DNA of 64,000 nt from Streptomyces sp. RPT161 (GCF_027533845.1 NZ_JAPZVN010000005.1:1-64000); one strand, 5' to 3'; counted from the stretch's first letter, positions 18,943-28,838 are shown. Numbers and translations are program-made. The notes: generated from the sequence alone by a model not told the origin.

Positions 18943-19705
18943 CGCTGGCGGCCTCCGATTCCAGTACGGGTACGAGTGCGCGGAAGGCCTCGGTCAGCGC
19001 GGCCAGCGCGTCACCGATCCGCCAGGCGGCGCGGTCCCGTGGACCCACCGCGTTCGACACCGTACGGATCTCCAGCACCGGTACCCCGTGCCCGGCCGCC
19101 GCCTCCGCCACGCCGAACCCCTCCATCGCCTCGGCCAGCGCGGTGGGGTGACGATCCATCAGCTCCGCTGTGGTCCCGGCGGTGCCGGTGACGGTGGAGA
19201 CGGTCAGCGCGGTACCGTATCCGGCGCCGAGCGCGTCGGCCACGGCGCGGGAGAGCCGGGCGGGCGGCAGATGGCGTGCGGTGCCGAAGCCCAAGTCGGT
19301 GACGGGGACGAACCCTTCGGCCGTCTCGGCGCCCAGGTCGGCGGCGACGATCGCGTCCGCGACCACGGTCGACCCGATGGGCGCGGCGGGCTGGAACCCG
19401 CCGCCGATGCCCGCCGAGACCACCAGGTGGTACGGCTCCCCGGCGAGCCGCGCCGCGGTCAGCGCGGTCGCGGTCCCGGCCGCGGCGGCGGCCTGGCCCA
19501 CCCCGGCGTCCAGCAGGTCCACCTGGCCGGCGCCCTGCGCACCGAACCGGTCCATGGCCAGCCGCAGCAGCGAGTAGCCGCCGGGCAGCGGGCGTTGCAG
19601 CCCGACGTTGGCGTCACCCGTCTCCCGCGCCTGGTTGGCGGCGTGCAGCCCGCGGGCGGCGGCATCGCGCTCCGCCGCCACCGCGGTCACCACGAGCAGC
19701 CGCAC
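18935..19705 (-). CDS. mqnB: Futalosine hydrolase
   Basis: Hydrolyses futalosine to dehypoxanthinyl futalosine and hypoxanthine in menaquinone synthesis. The 256 residues have the nucleoside-phosphorylase-like fold: N-terminal LeuLeuValValThrAlaValAlaAlaGluArg, GlyIleGlyGlyGlyPhe near 110, and MetGluGlyPheGlyValAla (about 195) carrying the ribose-binding Met-Glu. It lies 4 nt after the lipoprotein gene and overlaps mqnD. Confidence 0.94.
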   Translation of the reverse strand: MRLLVVTAVAAERDAAARGLHAANQARETGDANVGLQRPLPGGYSLLRLAMDRFGAQGAGQVDLLDAGVGQAAAAAGTATALTAARLAGEPYHLVVSAGIGGGFQPAAPIGSTVVADAIVAADLGAETAEGFVPVTDLGFGTARHLPPARLSRAVADALGAGYGTALTVSTVTGTAGTTAELMDRHPTALAEAMEGFGVAEAAAGHGVPVLEIRTVSNAVGPRDRAAWRIGDALAALTEAFRALVPVLESEAASDG

Positions 19706-19709
19706 GGCG

Positions 19710-20171
19710 TCAGTCCGCCAGCTCCAGCTTGACGTTCCACACCCCGGCGGCGCCGCCCTTGCCGGAGACCTCCACGATGCTCAGGTTGGCGGTCTTGGAG
19801 GACTGGCCGCTCTGCTGGTCGACGAAGAGGACGCTGGGGTTGGCGAAGGTGTAGTACGTCTGGTTCTTGAGGACGTCGCTCTTCTGGCCCGTGGCGGTCA
19901 GGACGACCCAGCCCTTGTCGGCGATGGCCGGGTCGACCCCGATGTGCACCTTGTCCGTGGCGTGCACCTTGACGGTCTGCTCGGGCGCCTTGTTCAGGCA
20001 GGACGACAGGTCGCTCAGCGCCTTACCGCCGTTGTAGCAGGACGCTTCCGTGTGCGCGGAGGTCGAGCCGACGGTGACGGTCGCCAGCGGGGTCGGCTTG
20101 GTGCAGGCGGAGAGGGCGAACAACCCAAGGGCAACCGCCCCCACGGCGGTGGCACTGCGGCGAATGGTCAT
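19710..20171 (-). CDS. Secreted lipoprotein, possibly DUF2771-like
   Basis: A 153-residue predicted lipoprotein. Residues 1-22 form a type II signal peptide (ArgArg, then a hydrophobic core) ending in lipobox LeuSerAlaCys with Cys23 as the acylated residue. The mature part is an Ig-like beta-rich domain with two further Cys (Cys in SerCysTyrAsn and SerSerCysLeu) that may pair. The ATG has TAGCCT (complement of 20179-20184) exactly 7 nt upstream, so the mqn operon probably starts here as a leaderless message. Why an extracytoplasmic lipoprotein heads a menaquinone operon is unknown. Confidence 0.82.
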   Translation of the reverse strand: MTIRRSATAVGAVALGLFALSACTKPTPLATVTVGSTSAHTEASCYNGGKALSDLSSCLNKAPEQTVKVHATDKVHIGVDPAIADKGWVVLTATGQKSDVLKNQTYYTFANPSVLFVDQQSGQSSKTANLSIVEVSGKGGAAGVWNVKLELAD

Positions 20172-20178
20172 GACGCTG

Positions 20179-20184
20179 AGGCTA
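20179..20184 (-). promoter_or_regulatory. -10 box of the lipoprotein-mqnB-mqnD operon
   Basis: TAGCCT on the minus strand, 7 nt before ATG 20171; leaderless geometry. No ribosome binding site precedes the ATG. Confidence 0.55.
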
Positions 20185-20198
20185 CCGGGCGCCCTGGT

Positions 20199-21569
20199 TC
20201 ACGCCGCGCGCGGGTGCGGCGTGCCGCGTCTGGCCGCCGCCAGCAGGCCGCGGACGGTCGCCGCGGCGGCCACCCCGAGCAGCCCGGCGCCCACCGCCAG
20301 ACCCAGTACGCCGTTGAGCGGCAGCACGATACCGAGGCCGCCGCCGAGCACCCAGGCCAGTTGCAGCACGGTCTCCGAACGGGCGAACGCCGAGGTGCGC
20401 ACCTCCTCCGGTACGTCCCGCTGGATCAGCGCGTCCAGCGACAACTTGCCCAGCGCCTGGGTCAGTCCGGCGGTCGCCGCCGCGAGGGCCACCGCCACCA
20501 CCCCGTAGCCGATCGCGGCGAACACCAGCACGCCGAGCGCCACCAGCAGCACGGTCGTGATGATCACCTCGGGCGCCCGGGTGCGCAACCACGCGCCGAG
20601 CACATTGCCCAGGGCGTTCCCGCCGCCCGCCGCCACCGCCACCAGACCCAGCGCCACAGCGGGGCTCAGCCCGCCGGGCGGATGCTCGCGCAGCACGAAC
20701 GCCAGGAAGAAAGTGAGCAGCCCGGACAGCCCGCGCAGCGCGCAGTTCGCCTGCAGCGCGTACAGCACCGACACGCCGACGGTACGCAACCCCGGGCGCC
20801 GGACCGTCTTGCCGGTCGGTGTGTCCTCGCGGTGCAGCGAGGCCTTGCGCTCGCCCTTGGCCGAGTCCACGTGCGGCGGCAGCGAGAAGCACCAGAACGC
20901 CCCGGCCGAGAAGATCGCGAACGCCCCGTACAACGGCCAGGCGGGCCCGATCAGATGCAGCAGCGCGCCGAACGGCGCGGCGAGCGCGGTCGCCAGCAGC
21001 CCGGAGAGCGTCATCCTGGAGTTCGCCTTGACCAAGGAGATCCGCGGCGGCAGCAGCCGCGGTACGACGGCGCTGCGCACCACGCCGTTCGCCTTGGACG
21101 CCACCAGCACACCGAGCGCCGCCGGATACAGCCCGAGCCCGGCGGTCGACACCACGGAGGCCATCGCCCACGCCAGCACCGCGCGGGCCAGCATCGAACC
21201 CGCCATCGCCGCGCGGCGGCCGTGCGGGATGGAGTCCAGCAACGGCCCGATCACCGGGGCGAGCAGGGTGAACGGCGCCATGGTGACCAGCAGGTACAGC
21301 GCCACCCGGCCGCGCGCCTCGCCGGCCGGAACCGAGAAGAACACGGTGCTGGCCAGCGCGATCGTGATCATCATGTCGCCCGCGGAGCTGACCGCCTGCA
21401 ACTCCAGCAGCTTCGCCAGCCCGGTCTCGCCCGCGCCCTGCGCGTGCGTCACCCTGCGCACCGCCGACCGCACACCGCCTCCCAGCCGCGCCGTTCCGTG
21501 CGCGACGGCCCGGCCGACCCGACGCATCGGCCCGGCCGTGAAGCGGCGTAGGGCACCCACGAGTGCCAT
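20199..21569 (-). CDS. MFS transporter
   Basis: A 456-residue multi-helix major facilitator protein. The first 60 residues are cytoplasmic and basic, then comes SerAlaGlyAspMetMetIle starting helix 1. Near residue 240 a loop carries HisValAspSerAlaLysGlyGlu. Helices 7-12 follow, with AlaLeuGlyLysLeuSerLeuAspAlaLeuIleGlnArg, typical of efflux-type members that screen exported compounds. A Met at 21569 follows GGGGG-CAGG. The open frame extends 350 codons further upstream without gene-like support. Its stop is 27 nt from the lipoprotein start, so read-through into the mqn operon is possible. Confidence 0.84.
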   Translation of the reverse strand: MALVGALRRFTAGPMRRVGRAVAHGTARLGGGVRSAVRRVTHAQGAGETGLAKLLELQAVSSAGDMMITIALASTVFFSVPAGEARGRVALYLLVTMAPFTLLAPVIGPLLDSIPHGRRAAMAGSMLARAVLAWAMASVVSTAGLGLYPAALGVLVASKANGVVRSAVVPRLLPPRISLVKANSRMTLSGLLATALAAPFGALLHLIGPAWPLYGAFAIFSAGAFWCFSLPPHVDSAKGERKASLHREDTPTGKTVRRPGLRTVGVSVLYALQANCALRGLSGLLTFFLAFVLREHPPGGLSPAVALGLVAVAAGGGNALGNVLGAWLRTRAPEVIITTVLLVALGVLVFAAIGYGVVAVALAAATAGLTQALGKLSLDALIQRDVPEEVRTSAFARSETVLQLAWVLGGGLGIVLPLNGVLGLAVGAGLLGVAAAATVRGLLAAARRGTPHPRAA

Positions 21570-21924
21570 CCTGCCCCCAACGCCGGCCCCGCATGGCCGT
21601 TCTCGCCGCCGTCCACCGGATGTCCCCGCTGACGGCGGTACGGCGGGGCGGTGCCGGTGGGCGGCGACGCGCCGCCGGGCGCCGTGCGGGACGGGTCGGA
21701 CGGACCCCTGACTTCCCGCCGGGACCGCGGACGGGTAGCGTGCCCCACGCGCCTTCACCGGCACTTCCTCGCCGCGCGCTGCCGACCGATCCCGCAGAAT
21801 GGGAACCAAGTCGGTGCGCCCGAGGACGGATGGGCGGACGTCGACGCGGTCCTCTGGTCCGCTCCGTCCCGCTCGACCTCTGGTCGGCGCACCCGTGAGA
21901 CGGCGTAGGAGAGAATCGATTCTT
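21570..21924. other. 355-bp divergent intergenic region
   Basis: Region between the MFS gene and the DUF3027 gene. It holds a TAGCGT -10-like hexamer near 21736 and the 12-bp palindrome at 21912-21923. No gene, RNA structure or repeat that I can support lies in the remainder. Confidence 0.5.
21912..21923. promoter_or_regulatory. Palindrome at the DUF3027 translation start
   Basis: AGAATCGATTCT is a perfect 12-bp palindrome lying between the GGAGAG ribosome binding site (21908-21913) and GTG 21925. It could be an operator or a small hairpin that hides the start. AT-rich compared with its surroundings. Confidence 0.4.
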
Positions 21925-22851
21925 GTGAGTGCTGCGATGCGAAGCCGGACACCGGACCGCCTGTGCGCCGAGGCGGTTGACCTCGCCCGCGTGGCGGCCG
22001 AGGAACTCGCCGGGGCGGAGGCCGTCGGTGAGCACCTCGGGGCCGTGGCCGAGGGGGACCGCGTCGTCACGCACTCCTTCGCCTGCCAGGACCCCGCGTA
22101 CCGCGGTTGGCGGTGGGCGGTCACCGTGACCCGCGCCTCCCGTGCGAAGGCCGTCACGCTCGACGAGACGGTACTGCTGCCCGACGCGGACGCGCTACTG
22201 GCCCCCGAGTGGGTGCCGTGGAGCGAACGGCTGCGCCCGGGCGACATGGGCCCCGGCGACCTGCTGCCCACCGAGGCGGACGACCCGCGGCTGGAACCCG
22301 GCTGGCTGGCCGACGAGGAGGCGCCGGTCGACTCCGCGGTCTCGCCGGTCGCCGAGGACCTCGCGGAGCTGGCGGAGGCCGAGGACGCGGATGTGACGGC
22401 CACTGCGCCCGCGGCGCTGCCCACCGCCCCGGCCCGCGGCAGCATCTCCGCCGTCGCCGAGGAACTGGGCCTGCGGCGCGCGCGGGTGCTCTCCCGGTAC
22501 GGCCTGGAGGCCGCCGCGGCCCGCTGGTACGAGAAGTTCGGCCCGAACACCCCCATGGCCCAGGCCGCGCCCGCACCGTGCGTCAGCTGCGGCTTCCTGC
22601 TGCCGATCGCGGGCTCGCTACGGCAGGCGTTCGGCATCTGCGCCAACGAGTTCAGCCCCGCCGACGGCCATGTCGTCTCCCTCGCCTACGGCTGCGGCGG
22701 CCACTCCGAGGCGGCGGTCATGCCGCGGCCGCCCCGCCCGGCTCCGCCTGTCCTGGACGAGATGAACGCCGAGCCCCTGCCACTCCACCCCGCCCGTCCC
22801 TCGGGCTCCGTGGAGCCCGAGGGCCCCACAGAGGAACTGGGCCACTCGTAA
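21925..22851 (+). CDS. DUF3027 family protein
   Basis: A 308-residue actinobacterial protein of unknown function. The N-terminal 100 residues include TrpArgTrpAlaValThrValThr, and TrpValProTrpSerGluArgLeuArgProGlyAspMetGlyProGlyAspLeuLeu (about 95-113) is the most family-like stretch. The centre is acidic and variable. A four-cysteine pattern near the C-terminus (CysValSerCysGly, then Cys-Ala-Asn and Cys-Gly-Gly-His) suggests zinc binding. GTG 21925 has GGAGAG at 21908-21913. It is followed by the large ATP-binding protein on the same strand after a hairpin. Confidence 0.82.
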   Translation: MSAAMRSRTPDRLCAEAVDLARVAAEELAGAEAVGEHLGAVAEGDRVVTHSFACQDPAYRGWRWAVTVTRASRAKAVTLDETVLLPDADALLAPEWVPWSERLRPGDMGPGDLLPTEADDPRLEPGWLADEEAPVDSAVSPVAEDLAELAEAEDADVTATAPAALPTAPARGSISAVAEELGLRRARVLSRYGLEAAAARWYEKFGPNTPMAQAAPAPCVSCGFLLPIAGSLRQAFGICANEFSPADGHVVSLAYGCGGHSEAAVMPRPPRPAPPVLDEMNAEPLPLHPARPSGSVEPEGPTEELGHS

Positions 22852-22863
22852 GCCCCCAGCCGC

Positions 22864-22880
22864 GGCGGTCGGCGACCGCC
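22864..22880 (+). terminator. Hairpin after DUF3027 gene
   Basis: GGCGGTC-GGC-GACCGCC, a 7-bp stem 12 nt after the stop. No T-run. Weak support. Confidence 0.4.
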
Positions 22881-22923
22881 GGTGTCCGCCGCGCCGGTTC
22901 CGCGCCGCGGCGGCGAGCACCCT

Positions 22924-22965
22924 GACGGCGCGGCCCGACTGCGCACCTCGACGGCGCGGCCCGAC
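22924..22965 (+). repeat. 16-bp direct repeat
   Basis: GACGGCGCGGCCCGAC occurs at 22924-22939 and again at 22950-22965, 26 bp apart. It lies in the 294-bp gap before the sacsin-like gene. Otherwise I see only GC-rich sequence there. Confidence 0.5.
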
Positions 22966-23145
22966 GGCGCCAAGCAGCCGCGCACCCCGGCGCGGCCCAC
23001 CGCACCGAGCCCGGCATCCGAAGCGGACGCACAGCCCCGGCGGGGTTCGGGCGGAGCGTCGAGGGGTTCGGGGGCGGAGACCCGAGGGGTGGACGGGTGG
23101 GAAAGAATGCCCGGAAAGGTGGTTCGCGGCAGCGGAAGGACCAAC

Positions 23146-26100
23146 GTGGGCAAGCCGATCGTGCAGGAACCGCAGGCTGGAGCCGACCCGTTCGGCACCG
23201 AGCGCCTGCGCCGAACCGTGCTGGACGCCTGGCAGGCGTCCCCGGCCCGGTTCCGCGAGGACGCCAACGCCGAGGAGGACCTGGCGCTCGGCGGCTACCG
23301 CGACCGCCTGGTCGTCGAACTCGCCCAGAACGCCGCCGACGCCGCGCTGCGCGCCGGTGCTCCCGGCCGTCTGCGGCTCACCCTCCACCAGGGGGTACTG
23401 GCAGCCGCCAACACCGGCGCCCCACTCGACGCGGCAGGCGTCGAATCGCTGTCCACCCTGCGTGCCTCCGCCAAGCGCGACGACGCGCAGGCGTCCGTCG
23501 GCCGCTTCGGCGTGGGCTTCAGCGCCGTCCTGGCGGTCAGCGACGAGCCCGCCGTGGTGGGCCGCACCGGCGGCGTGCGCTGGTCGCTCGCCGAAGCCCG
23601 CGACCTCACCGCGCAGGCCGCCGCCCAAAGCCCCGGCCTCGCCGACGAGTTGCGGCGCCGCGACGGCCAGGTACCACTGCTGCGGCTGCCGTTGCCCGCC
23701 GAGGGCGTCGCCCCCGAGGGCTATGACACCGTCGTCGTGCTTCCGCTGCGCGACGGCGCCGCACAGGACCTGGCCGAGCACCTGCTCTCCGGCGTGGACG
23801 ACGCCCTGCTGCTGACCCTCCCCGGCCTCACCGAGATCGTGATCGAGACGCCGGACGGCCAGGTGCGCACCCTGACCCGGCGCCGGCACGGCGAGGACGT
23901 CGTCGTCGAGGACAGCGCATCCGGAACCACCCGCTGGCGGGTCACCGCCACCGGCGGCGCACTCGCCCCCGAACTCCTCGACGGCCGCCCCGTGGAGGAA
24001 CGGCTGCGCCCCGCCTGGTCGGTGACCTGGGCCGTGCCGGTCGGCCCGGACGGCGCGCCCGCCCGCCCCCGTACCGCGCCCGTGGTGCACGCGCCGACCC
24101 CGACCGGCGAACCGCTGGGCCTGCCCGCGCTGTTGATCGCCTCGTTCCCGCTCGACCCCACCCGGCGCCATGTCGCGCCGGGCCCGCTGGCCGAGTTCGT
24201 CGCCGCCCGCGCCGCCGACGCCTACGTGGAACTGCTGCGCGACTGGCGCCCGCCCACCACCGGCATCATCGACCTGGTGCCCGGACCGCTGGGCAAGGGC
24301 GAGTTGGACGGCACGCTCCGCGCCCACCTGCTGCGGCAACTGCCGCACGTCCCCTTCCTGCCCCCCGCCGGGCCCGCCGCCGGTGAAGCGGCGGAGGGGG
24401 CACAGGAGCCGCACGCGCTGCGCCCCGACCGCGCCGAGCTGCTCGAAGGCGCGTCCGAGCAGACCGTCACGGTACTGGCGGAGGTCTTCCCCAGCCTGCT
24501 GCCCGCCGGGCTCGAACGCCGGGTGGAACTACGCACGTTGGGCGTCGCCCGCCTCCCGCTCGGCGACGCCATCGACCGGCTGTCCGGCACCGAGCGCCCG
24601 GCGAGCTGGTGGCACCGGCTCTACGACGCCCTGGCGGGTACCGACCCGGACCGGCTGAGCGGCCTGCCCGTACCGCTCACCGACGGCCGCACCGTCGTCG
24701 GTCCGCGCCAGATCCTGCTGCCCACCGGCGACGCCCCGCTGCCCGACGGCCTGACCCGGCTCGGCCTGCGGGTCGCCCACCCCGACGCCGCCCATCCGCT
24801 GCTGGAGAAACTGGGCGCCACGTCCGCGACGCCCCGCGCCGTACTGACCACCCCGCAGGTACGGGCGGCCGTCGCCAACTCCCTTGACGCGGACGAGATC
24901 TGGGACGAGGAGGCCGGCACGCTCGACGCCGACGAACTGGCCGAACTCGTGCTGGCCCTGGTGCGCGACGCCGAGCTCGCCCCCGGCGACGAGCCATGGC
25001 TCGGTGCCCTCGCGCTCCCCGACGACGAGGGCGAACTCACCCCGGCGAGTGAACTCGTCTACCCGGGAAGCCCCTTCGAGCAGGTCATCCGTGCGGACGA
25101 AATGGCGCCGTGCGACCCGGAGTTGGCGGAACGCTGGGGTGAGCAGCCGCTGACCGCCGTCGGCGTGCTCGCCACCTTCACGCTGGTGCGCGCCGGCGAC
25201 GTGGTCCTCGACCCGGACGACCTCGAACCGCGCGACGGCCAGTGGGCCGAACCCGACGACCCGGGCCTGCTCGACGCGGTCGACGTGTGGTGCGAGGACG
25301 TACTCGACCAACTGCCGGACACCGACGTACCGCCGGTCGCCACCGAGATCATCGCGGTGCGCGACCTGGACCTGGTCGATGACGAGGCCTGGCCGCAGGC
25401 CCTCGCGCTGCTCGCCCAGCCGCCGCTGCGCGACGCGATCACCACACCGGTGCGGGTGCTGCTGCCGGACGGCACCACGCGCAGCGTGCGCCCGTACACC
25501 GCCTGGTGGCTGCGCGACCACCCGGTGCTGGACGGCCGCCGTCCGGTGGGCCTGCGCGCGGCCGGGGGAGACCCGCTGCTCGCCGGGCTCTACGACGAGG
25601 CGCAGACCTCGTCCGTGGACGAGCAGGTGCTACGGGCGCTCGGGGTGCGCACCTCGGTGGACGCGCTGCTGGACGAGCCGGGTGGCGCCGCCGAACTCCT
25701 GGCCCGGCTGGGCGACCCGGCCCGTCCGGTCACCGCCGCCCAACTGCGCTGGCTGTACGCGCGGTTGTCGGCGCTCGACCCGGAGGCGGTCACCCTGCCC
25801 GACGAGCTGCGGGCGGTACGGGACGGCGTGGTGACGGTCGTGGACGCGGCCCAGGCCCTGGTCGCCGACGCCCCCGACCTGCTGCCGCTGGCCACTGGCC
25901 GCGCCCTGCTGCCCGCCGGACCCCGGTTCGCGGACGACCTCGCCGAACTCTTCCAGGCCCGCCGCCTCAGCGAGGAGTTCCCGGCCCCCGTCACCAGCGA
26001 GGGCCAGCCGCACGAGGTGCCCGACGAGGTGCGCGAACTGCTGCCCGACGCACCGGAGTCGTACCTCGAACACGACGAACTGCTCGTCGAACCGGGCGTC

Positions 26101-26271
26101 GAACTGGACTGGCGCTACGTGGACGGCGTGCTGCACGCGGCCACCCTGGAAGGCGTCGCGGCGGGCCTGGCCTGGGCGGCGGGCGAGTGGCAACGCCGCT
26201 TCGAGGTGGCGGCACTCCTTGAGGACCCGTCTCGGGCCGCGGAGTTGGCCGAGGCCCGCTGGTTCGACTGA
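23146..26271 (+). CDS. Large sacsin-like ATP-binding protein
   Basis: A 1041-residue cytoplasmic protein with an N-terminal GHKL-type (Hsp90/sacsin-like) ATPase fold. The N-box ValValGluLeuAlaGlnAsnAlaAlaAspAla is near residue 48 and the glycine loop ArgPheGlyValGlyPheSerAlaVal is near 120. The remaining 800 residues are acidic, largely helical, and show no motif I recognise. Related actinobacterial proteins are annotated as sacsin N-terminal ATP-binding-like; none that I know has a defined role. GTG 23146 has GGAAGGA (23134-23140) 5 nt upstream. Earlier in-frame ATGs lack this. It is the largest gene of the window and is followed by a strong terminator. Confidence 0.85.
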   Translation: MGKPIVQEPQAGADPFGTERLRRTVLDAWQASPARFREDANAEEDLALGGYRDRLVVELAQNAADAALRAGAPGRLRLTLHQGVLAAANTGAPLDAAGVESLSTLRASAKRDDAQASVGRFGVGFSAVLAVSDEPAVVGRTGGVRWSLAEARDLTAQAAAQSPGLADELRRRDGQVPLLRLPLPAEGVAPEGYDTVVVLPLRDGAAQDLAEHLLSGVDDALLLTLPGLTEIVIETPDGQVRTLTRRRHGEDVVVEDSASGTTRWRVTATGGALAPELLDGRPVEERLRPAWSVTWAVPVGPDGAPARPRTAPVVHAPTPTGEPLGLPALLIASFPLDPTRRHVAPGPLAEFVAARAADAYVELLRDWRPPTTGIIDLVPGPLGKGELDGTLRAHLLRQLPHVPFLPPAGPAAGEAAEGAQEPHALRPDRAELLEGASEQTVTVLAEVFPSLLPAGLERRVELRTLGVARLPLGDAIDRLSGTERPASWWHRLYDALAGTDPDRLSGLPVPLTDGRTVVGPRQILLPTGDAPLPDGLTRLGLRVAHPDAAHPLLEKLGATSATPRAVLTTPQVRAAVANSLDADEIWDEEAGTLDADELAELVLALVRDAELAPGDEPWLGALALPDDEGELTPASELVYPGSPFEQVIRADEMAPCDPELAERWGEQPLTAVGVLATFTLVRAGDVVLDPDDLEPRDGQWAEPDDPGLLDAVDVWCEDVLDQLPDTDVPPVATEIIAVRDLDLVDDEAWPQALALLAQPPLRDAITTPVRVLLPDGTTRSVRPYTAWWLRDHPVLDGRRPVGLRAAGGDPLLAGLYDEAQTSSVDEQVLRALGVRTSVDALLDEPGGAAELLARLGDPARPVTAAQLRWLYARLSALDPEAVTLPDELRAVRDGVVTVVDAAQALVADAPDLLPLATGRALLPAGPRFADDLAELFQARRLSEEFPAPVTSEGQPHEVPDEVRELLPDAPESYLEHDELLVEPGVELDWRYVDGVLHAATLEGVAAGLAWAAGEWQRRFEVAALLEDPSRAAELAEARWFD

Positions 26272-26280
26272 TCCGAACGC

Positions 26281-26316
26281 CGGGGCGGGGGTCAGGCGTT
26301 CCTGGCCCTCGCCCCG
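26281..26316 (+). terminator. Strong terminator after the sacsin-like gene
   Basis: A 16-bp stem (26281-26296 with 26301-26316, two G-T wobbles) capped by CGTT, beginning 10 nt after the stop codon. Confidence 0.85.
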
Positions 26317-26442
26317 ACGCACCAGGCGACCCCGGTCACGCTCGCGACGAGCGGCAACGGGCGTGCGAAGTACGAGTGCCGCCATGTGAGCCACCGCGGC
26401 CTCGCGCGAACGAGTGGAACGGCATGGTCGGCGACCATACGG

Positions 26443-28815
26443 TCAGTCGACCCGGCGGCTGATCCGGCGCCATACGAGCTCCAGCGCCACCGAGGCGACC
26501 GCCGCGATGCCGACCGCGGTCCACGGCGCCTCGGTGCCGACCAGGCGCAGCTTGAAGAAGGTCTGCAGCCACGGTGTGACCAGCACGACCAGGAAGCATC
26601 CGGCCATCGCCAGCACCAGGCAGATCCGCCACCAGGTGTACGGGCGGGCGATGATCGCCAATACCCACATGGAGATCAGGAACAGCGTCAGCGTCGCCGC
26701 GCTGGTCTCCGCGTCCAGCCCACCGGCACCGTGGTAGTGGTGACGCGCCATCAGGTACGTGGCGAACGTCGCGATGCCGGCGATCACTCCCATCGGCAGC
26801 GCGAACCGCATCACCCGGCGCACGAAGTGGGGGCGGGCACGCTCCCTGTTGGGCGCCAGCGCCAGGAAGAACGCGGGCACCCCGATCGTCAGCGTGCTCA
26901 GCAGCGTCAGATGCCGGGGCAGGAACGGGTACGGCACCCGCCAGATGACCACCAGCAGCGCCAGCAGCACCGAGTACACGGTCTTGGTCAGGAACAGGTT
27001 CGACACCCGGGTGATGTTCCCGATCACCCGACGCCCCTCGGCGACCACCGAAGGCAGCGTGGCGAAGCTGTTGTTCAGCAGCACGATCTGCGCCACCGCC
27101 TTGGTCGCCTCGCTGCCCGACCCCATCGACACCCCGATGTCGGCGTCCTTCAGCGCCAGCACGTCGTTGACGCCGTCCCCGGTCATCGCCACGTTGTGGC
27201 CGCGGGACTGCAACGCGCCGACCATGTCCCGCTTCTGCTGCGGGGTGACCCGGCCGAACACCGAACCGCCCTCCAGCGCCCGCGCCATCTCGTCCCGCCC
27301 ACCGGGCAGTCGCCGTGCGTCGACGGGGCTGTGCGCCCCCGGCAACGCCAGCTTGGCGGCGACCGCGCCGACCGACACCGCGTTGTCCCCCGAGATGACC
27401 TTGGCGGCGACGCTCTGCTCGGCGAAGTAGCGCAGCGTCTCCCCGGCGTCGGCGCGCAGCCGCTGCTCCAGTACGACCAGGGCGGTCGGCGCGAGCCCGT
27501 CCACCACCGCCGGATCGTCCAGCGGCCTGGTCGCACGGGCCAGCAGCAGCACCCGCAGACCCCGCGCGCCCTGCTCGTCCACCCCGGCCAGCGCCGGGTG
27601 GCCGGGCGGCAGCAGCACGTCGGGCGCGCCCAGCAGCCAGGTGCGGCTCTCGCCGTGCGCCTCCCGCAGAGTCGCACCGCTGTACTTGCGGGCCGAGGAG
27701 AACGGCAGCGTGCCGGTGCAGTGCCAGCTGTCCGAGCCGTCCGGGTAGGCGTCGATGATCGCCTGGAGGCTGGCGTTCGGCCGCGGGTCGCAGGCGCCGA
27801 ACGCGGCCAGCACCTTCGCCGCGTACGACTCGTCGCCGTCCAGCACCCGCAGTTCGGTGACGTCCATCCCGCCCTCGGTCAGCGTGCCCGTCTTGTCCAG
27901 GCACACGGTGTCCACCCGGGCCAGCCCCTCGATCGCGGGCAGCTCCTGCACCAGGCACTGCTTGCGCCCCAGCCGGATCACGCCGATCGCGAAGGCGATC
28001 GAGGTCAGCAGCACCAGCCCCTCGGGAACCATCGGGACGATCCCGCCGACCATCCGGCGCACGGCCTCCCGCCAGTCGTGCTTCTCCACATAGAGCTGGC
28101 TGACGATCAGGCCGAGGGCGACCGGGACCATCATCCAGGTCACGTACTTGAGGATCTGGCTGATGCCGGTGCGCAGTTCGGAGTGGACCAGGGTGAACCG
28201 GCTCGCCTCCTCGGCGAGTTGGGCGGCGTAGGCCTGGCGGCCGACCTTGGTGGCGGTGAACGCCCCGCCTCCGGCCACCACGAAGCTGCCGGACATCACC
28301 GGGTCACCGGGTCGCTTGGCCACCGGGTCGGCCTCACCGGTGAGCAGCGACTCGTCGATCTCCAGGCCGTCGGCCTCCACCACGGTGCCGTCCACCACGC
28401 ACTTGTCGCCGGGGCCCAGCTCGACCACGTCGTCCAGAACGATCTCGGAGGTGGACAGCGGCACGCCGCGGCCGTCCCGGCGCACGGTGGGCTTCGCCTC
28501 GCCGATCAGCGCGAGGCTGTCGAGGGTCTGCTTGGCGCGCAGTTCCTGGATGATGCCGATCGCGGTGTTTGCGAGGATCACGAAGCCGAACAGACCGTCC
28601 TGGATCGGCCCCACCGCCACGATGATCAGGAACAGCACGCCCAGGATCGCGTTGAAGCGGGTGAAGACGTTGCCCCGCACGATGTCCGCGGTGGAGCGGG
28701 AGCTGCGCACGGGTACGTCGTTGACCTCCCCGCGCGCCACACGTTCGGCGACCTCGGCGGAGGTCAGACCGCGCGGGTTCGCCTGCGGCGGGCCGGGGCG
28801 GGCATGATCACTCAT
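26443..28815 (-). CDS. CtpE-like cation-transporting P-type ATPase
   Basis: A 790-residue P-type ATPase resembling mycobacterial CtpE, which I recall as a calcium transporter. The phosphorylation motif DKTGTLT has its Asp at 307. The actuator loop is LeuLeuThrGlyGluAlaAsp (158-163, TGEA in place of TGES), and ValProGluGlyLeu (263-267) is the calcium-pump-like M4 motif. ThrGlyAspGlyValAsnAsp is the hinge. Ten hydrophobic helices, and no heavy-metal CPC motif. ATG 28815 lies 7 nt after a TAATGT -10 box, so it is leaderless; a GGGGAAATTCCCC palindrome sits just upstream. Ion specificity is inferred. Confidence 0.9.
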   Translation of the reverse strand: MSDHARPGPPQANPRGLTSAEVAERVARGEVNDVPVRSSRSTADIVRGNVFTRFNAILGVLFLIIVAVGPIQDGLFGFVILANTAIGIIQELRAKQTLDSLALIGEAKPTVRRDGRGVPLSTSEIVLDDVVELGPGDKCVVDGTVVEADGLEIDESLLTGEADPVAKRPGDPVMSGSFVVAGGGAFTATKVGRQAYAAQLAEEASRFTLVHSELRTGISQILKYVTWMMVPVALGLIVSQLYVEKHDWREAVRRMVGGIVPMVPEGLVLLTSIAFAIGVIRLGRKQCLVQELPAIEGLARVDTVCLDKTGTLTEGGMDVTELRVLDGDESYAAKVLAAFGACDPRPNASLQAIIDAYPDGSDSWHCTGTLPFSSARKYSGATLREAHGESRTWLLGAPDVLLPPGHPALAGVDEQGARGLRVLLLARATRPLDDPAVVDGLAPTALVVLEQRLRADAGETLRYFAEQSVAAKVISGDNAVSVGAVAAKLALPGAHSPVDARRLPGGRDEMARALEGGSVFGRVTPQQKRDMVGALQSRGHNVAMTGDGVNDVLALKDADIGVSMGSGSEATKAVAQIVLLNNSFATLPSVVAEGRRVIGNITRVSNLFLTKTVYSVLLALLVVIWRVPYPFLPRHLTLLSTLTIGVPAFFLALAPNRERARPHFVRRVMRFALPMGVIAGIATFATYLMARHHYHGAGGLDAETSAATLTLFLISMWVLAIIARPYTWWRICLVLAMAGCFLVVLVTPWLQTFFKLRLVGTEAPWTAVGIAAVASVALELVWRRISRRVD

Positions 28816-28822
28816 GGGTCAG

Positions 28823-28828
28823 ACATTA
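28823..28828 (-). promoter_or_regulatory. -10 box of the CtpE-like gene, leaderless
   Basis: TAATGT on the minus strand, 7 nt before ATG 28815. Confidence 0.6.
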
Positions 28829-28838
28829 CGTGGCGTAA

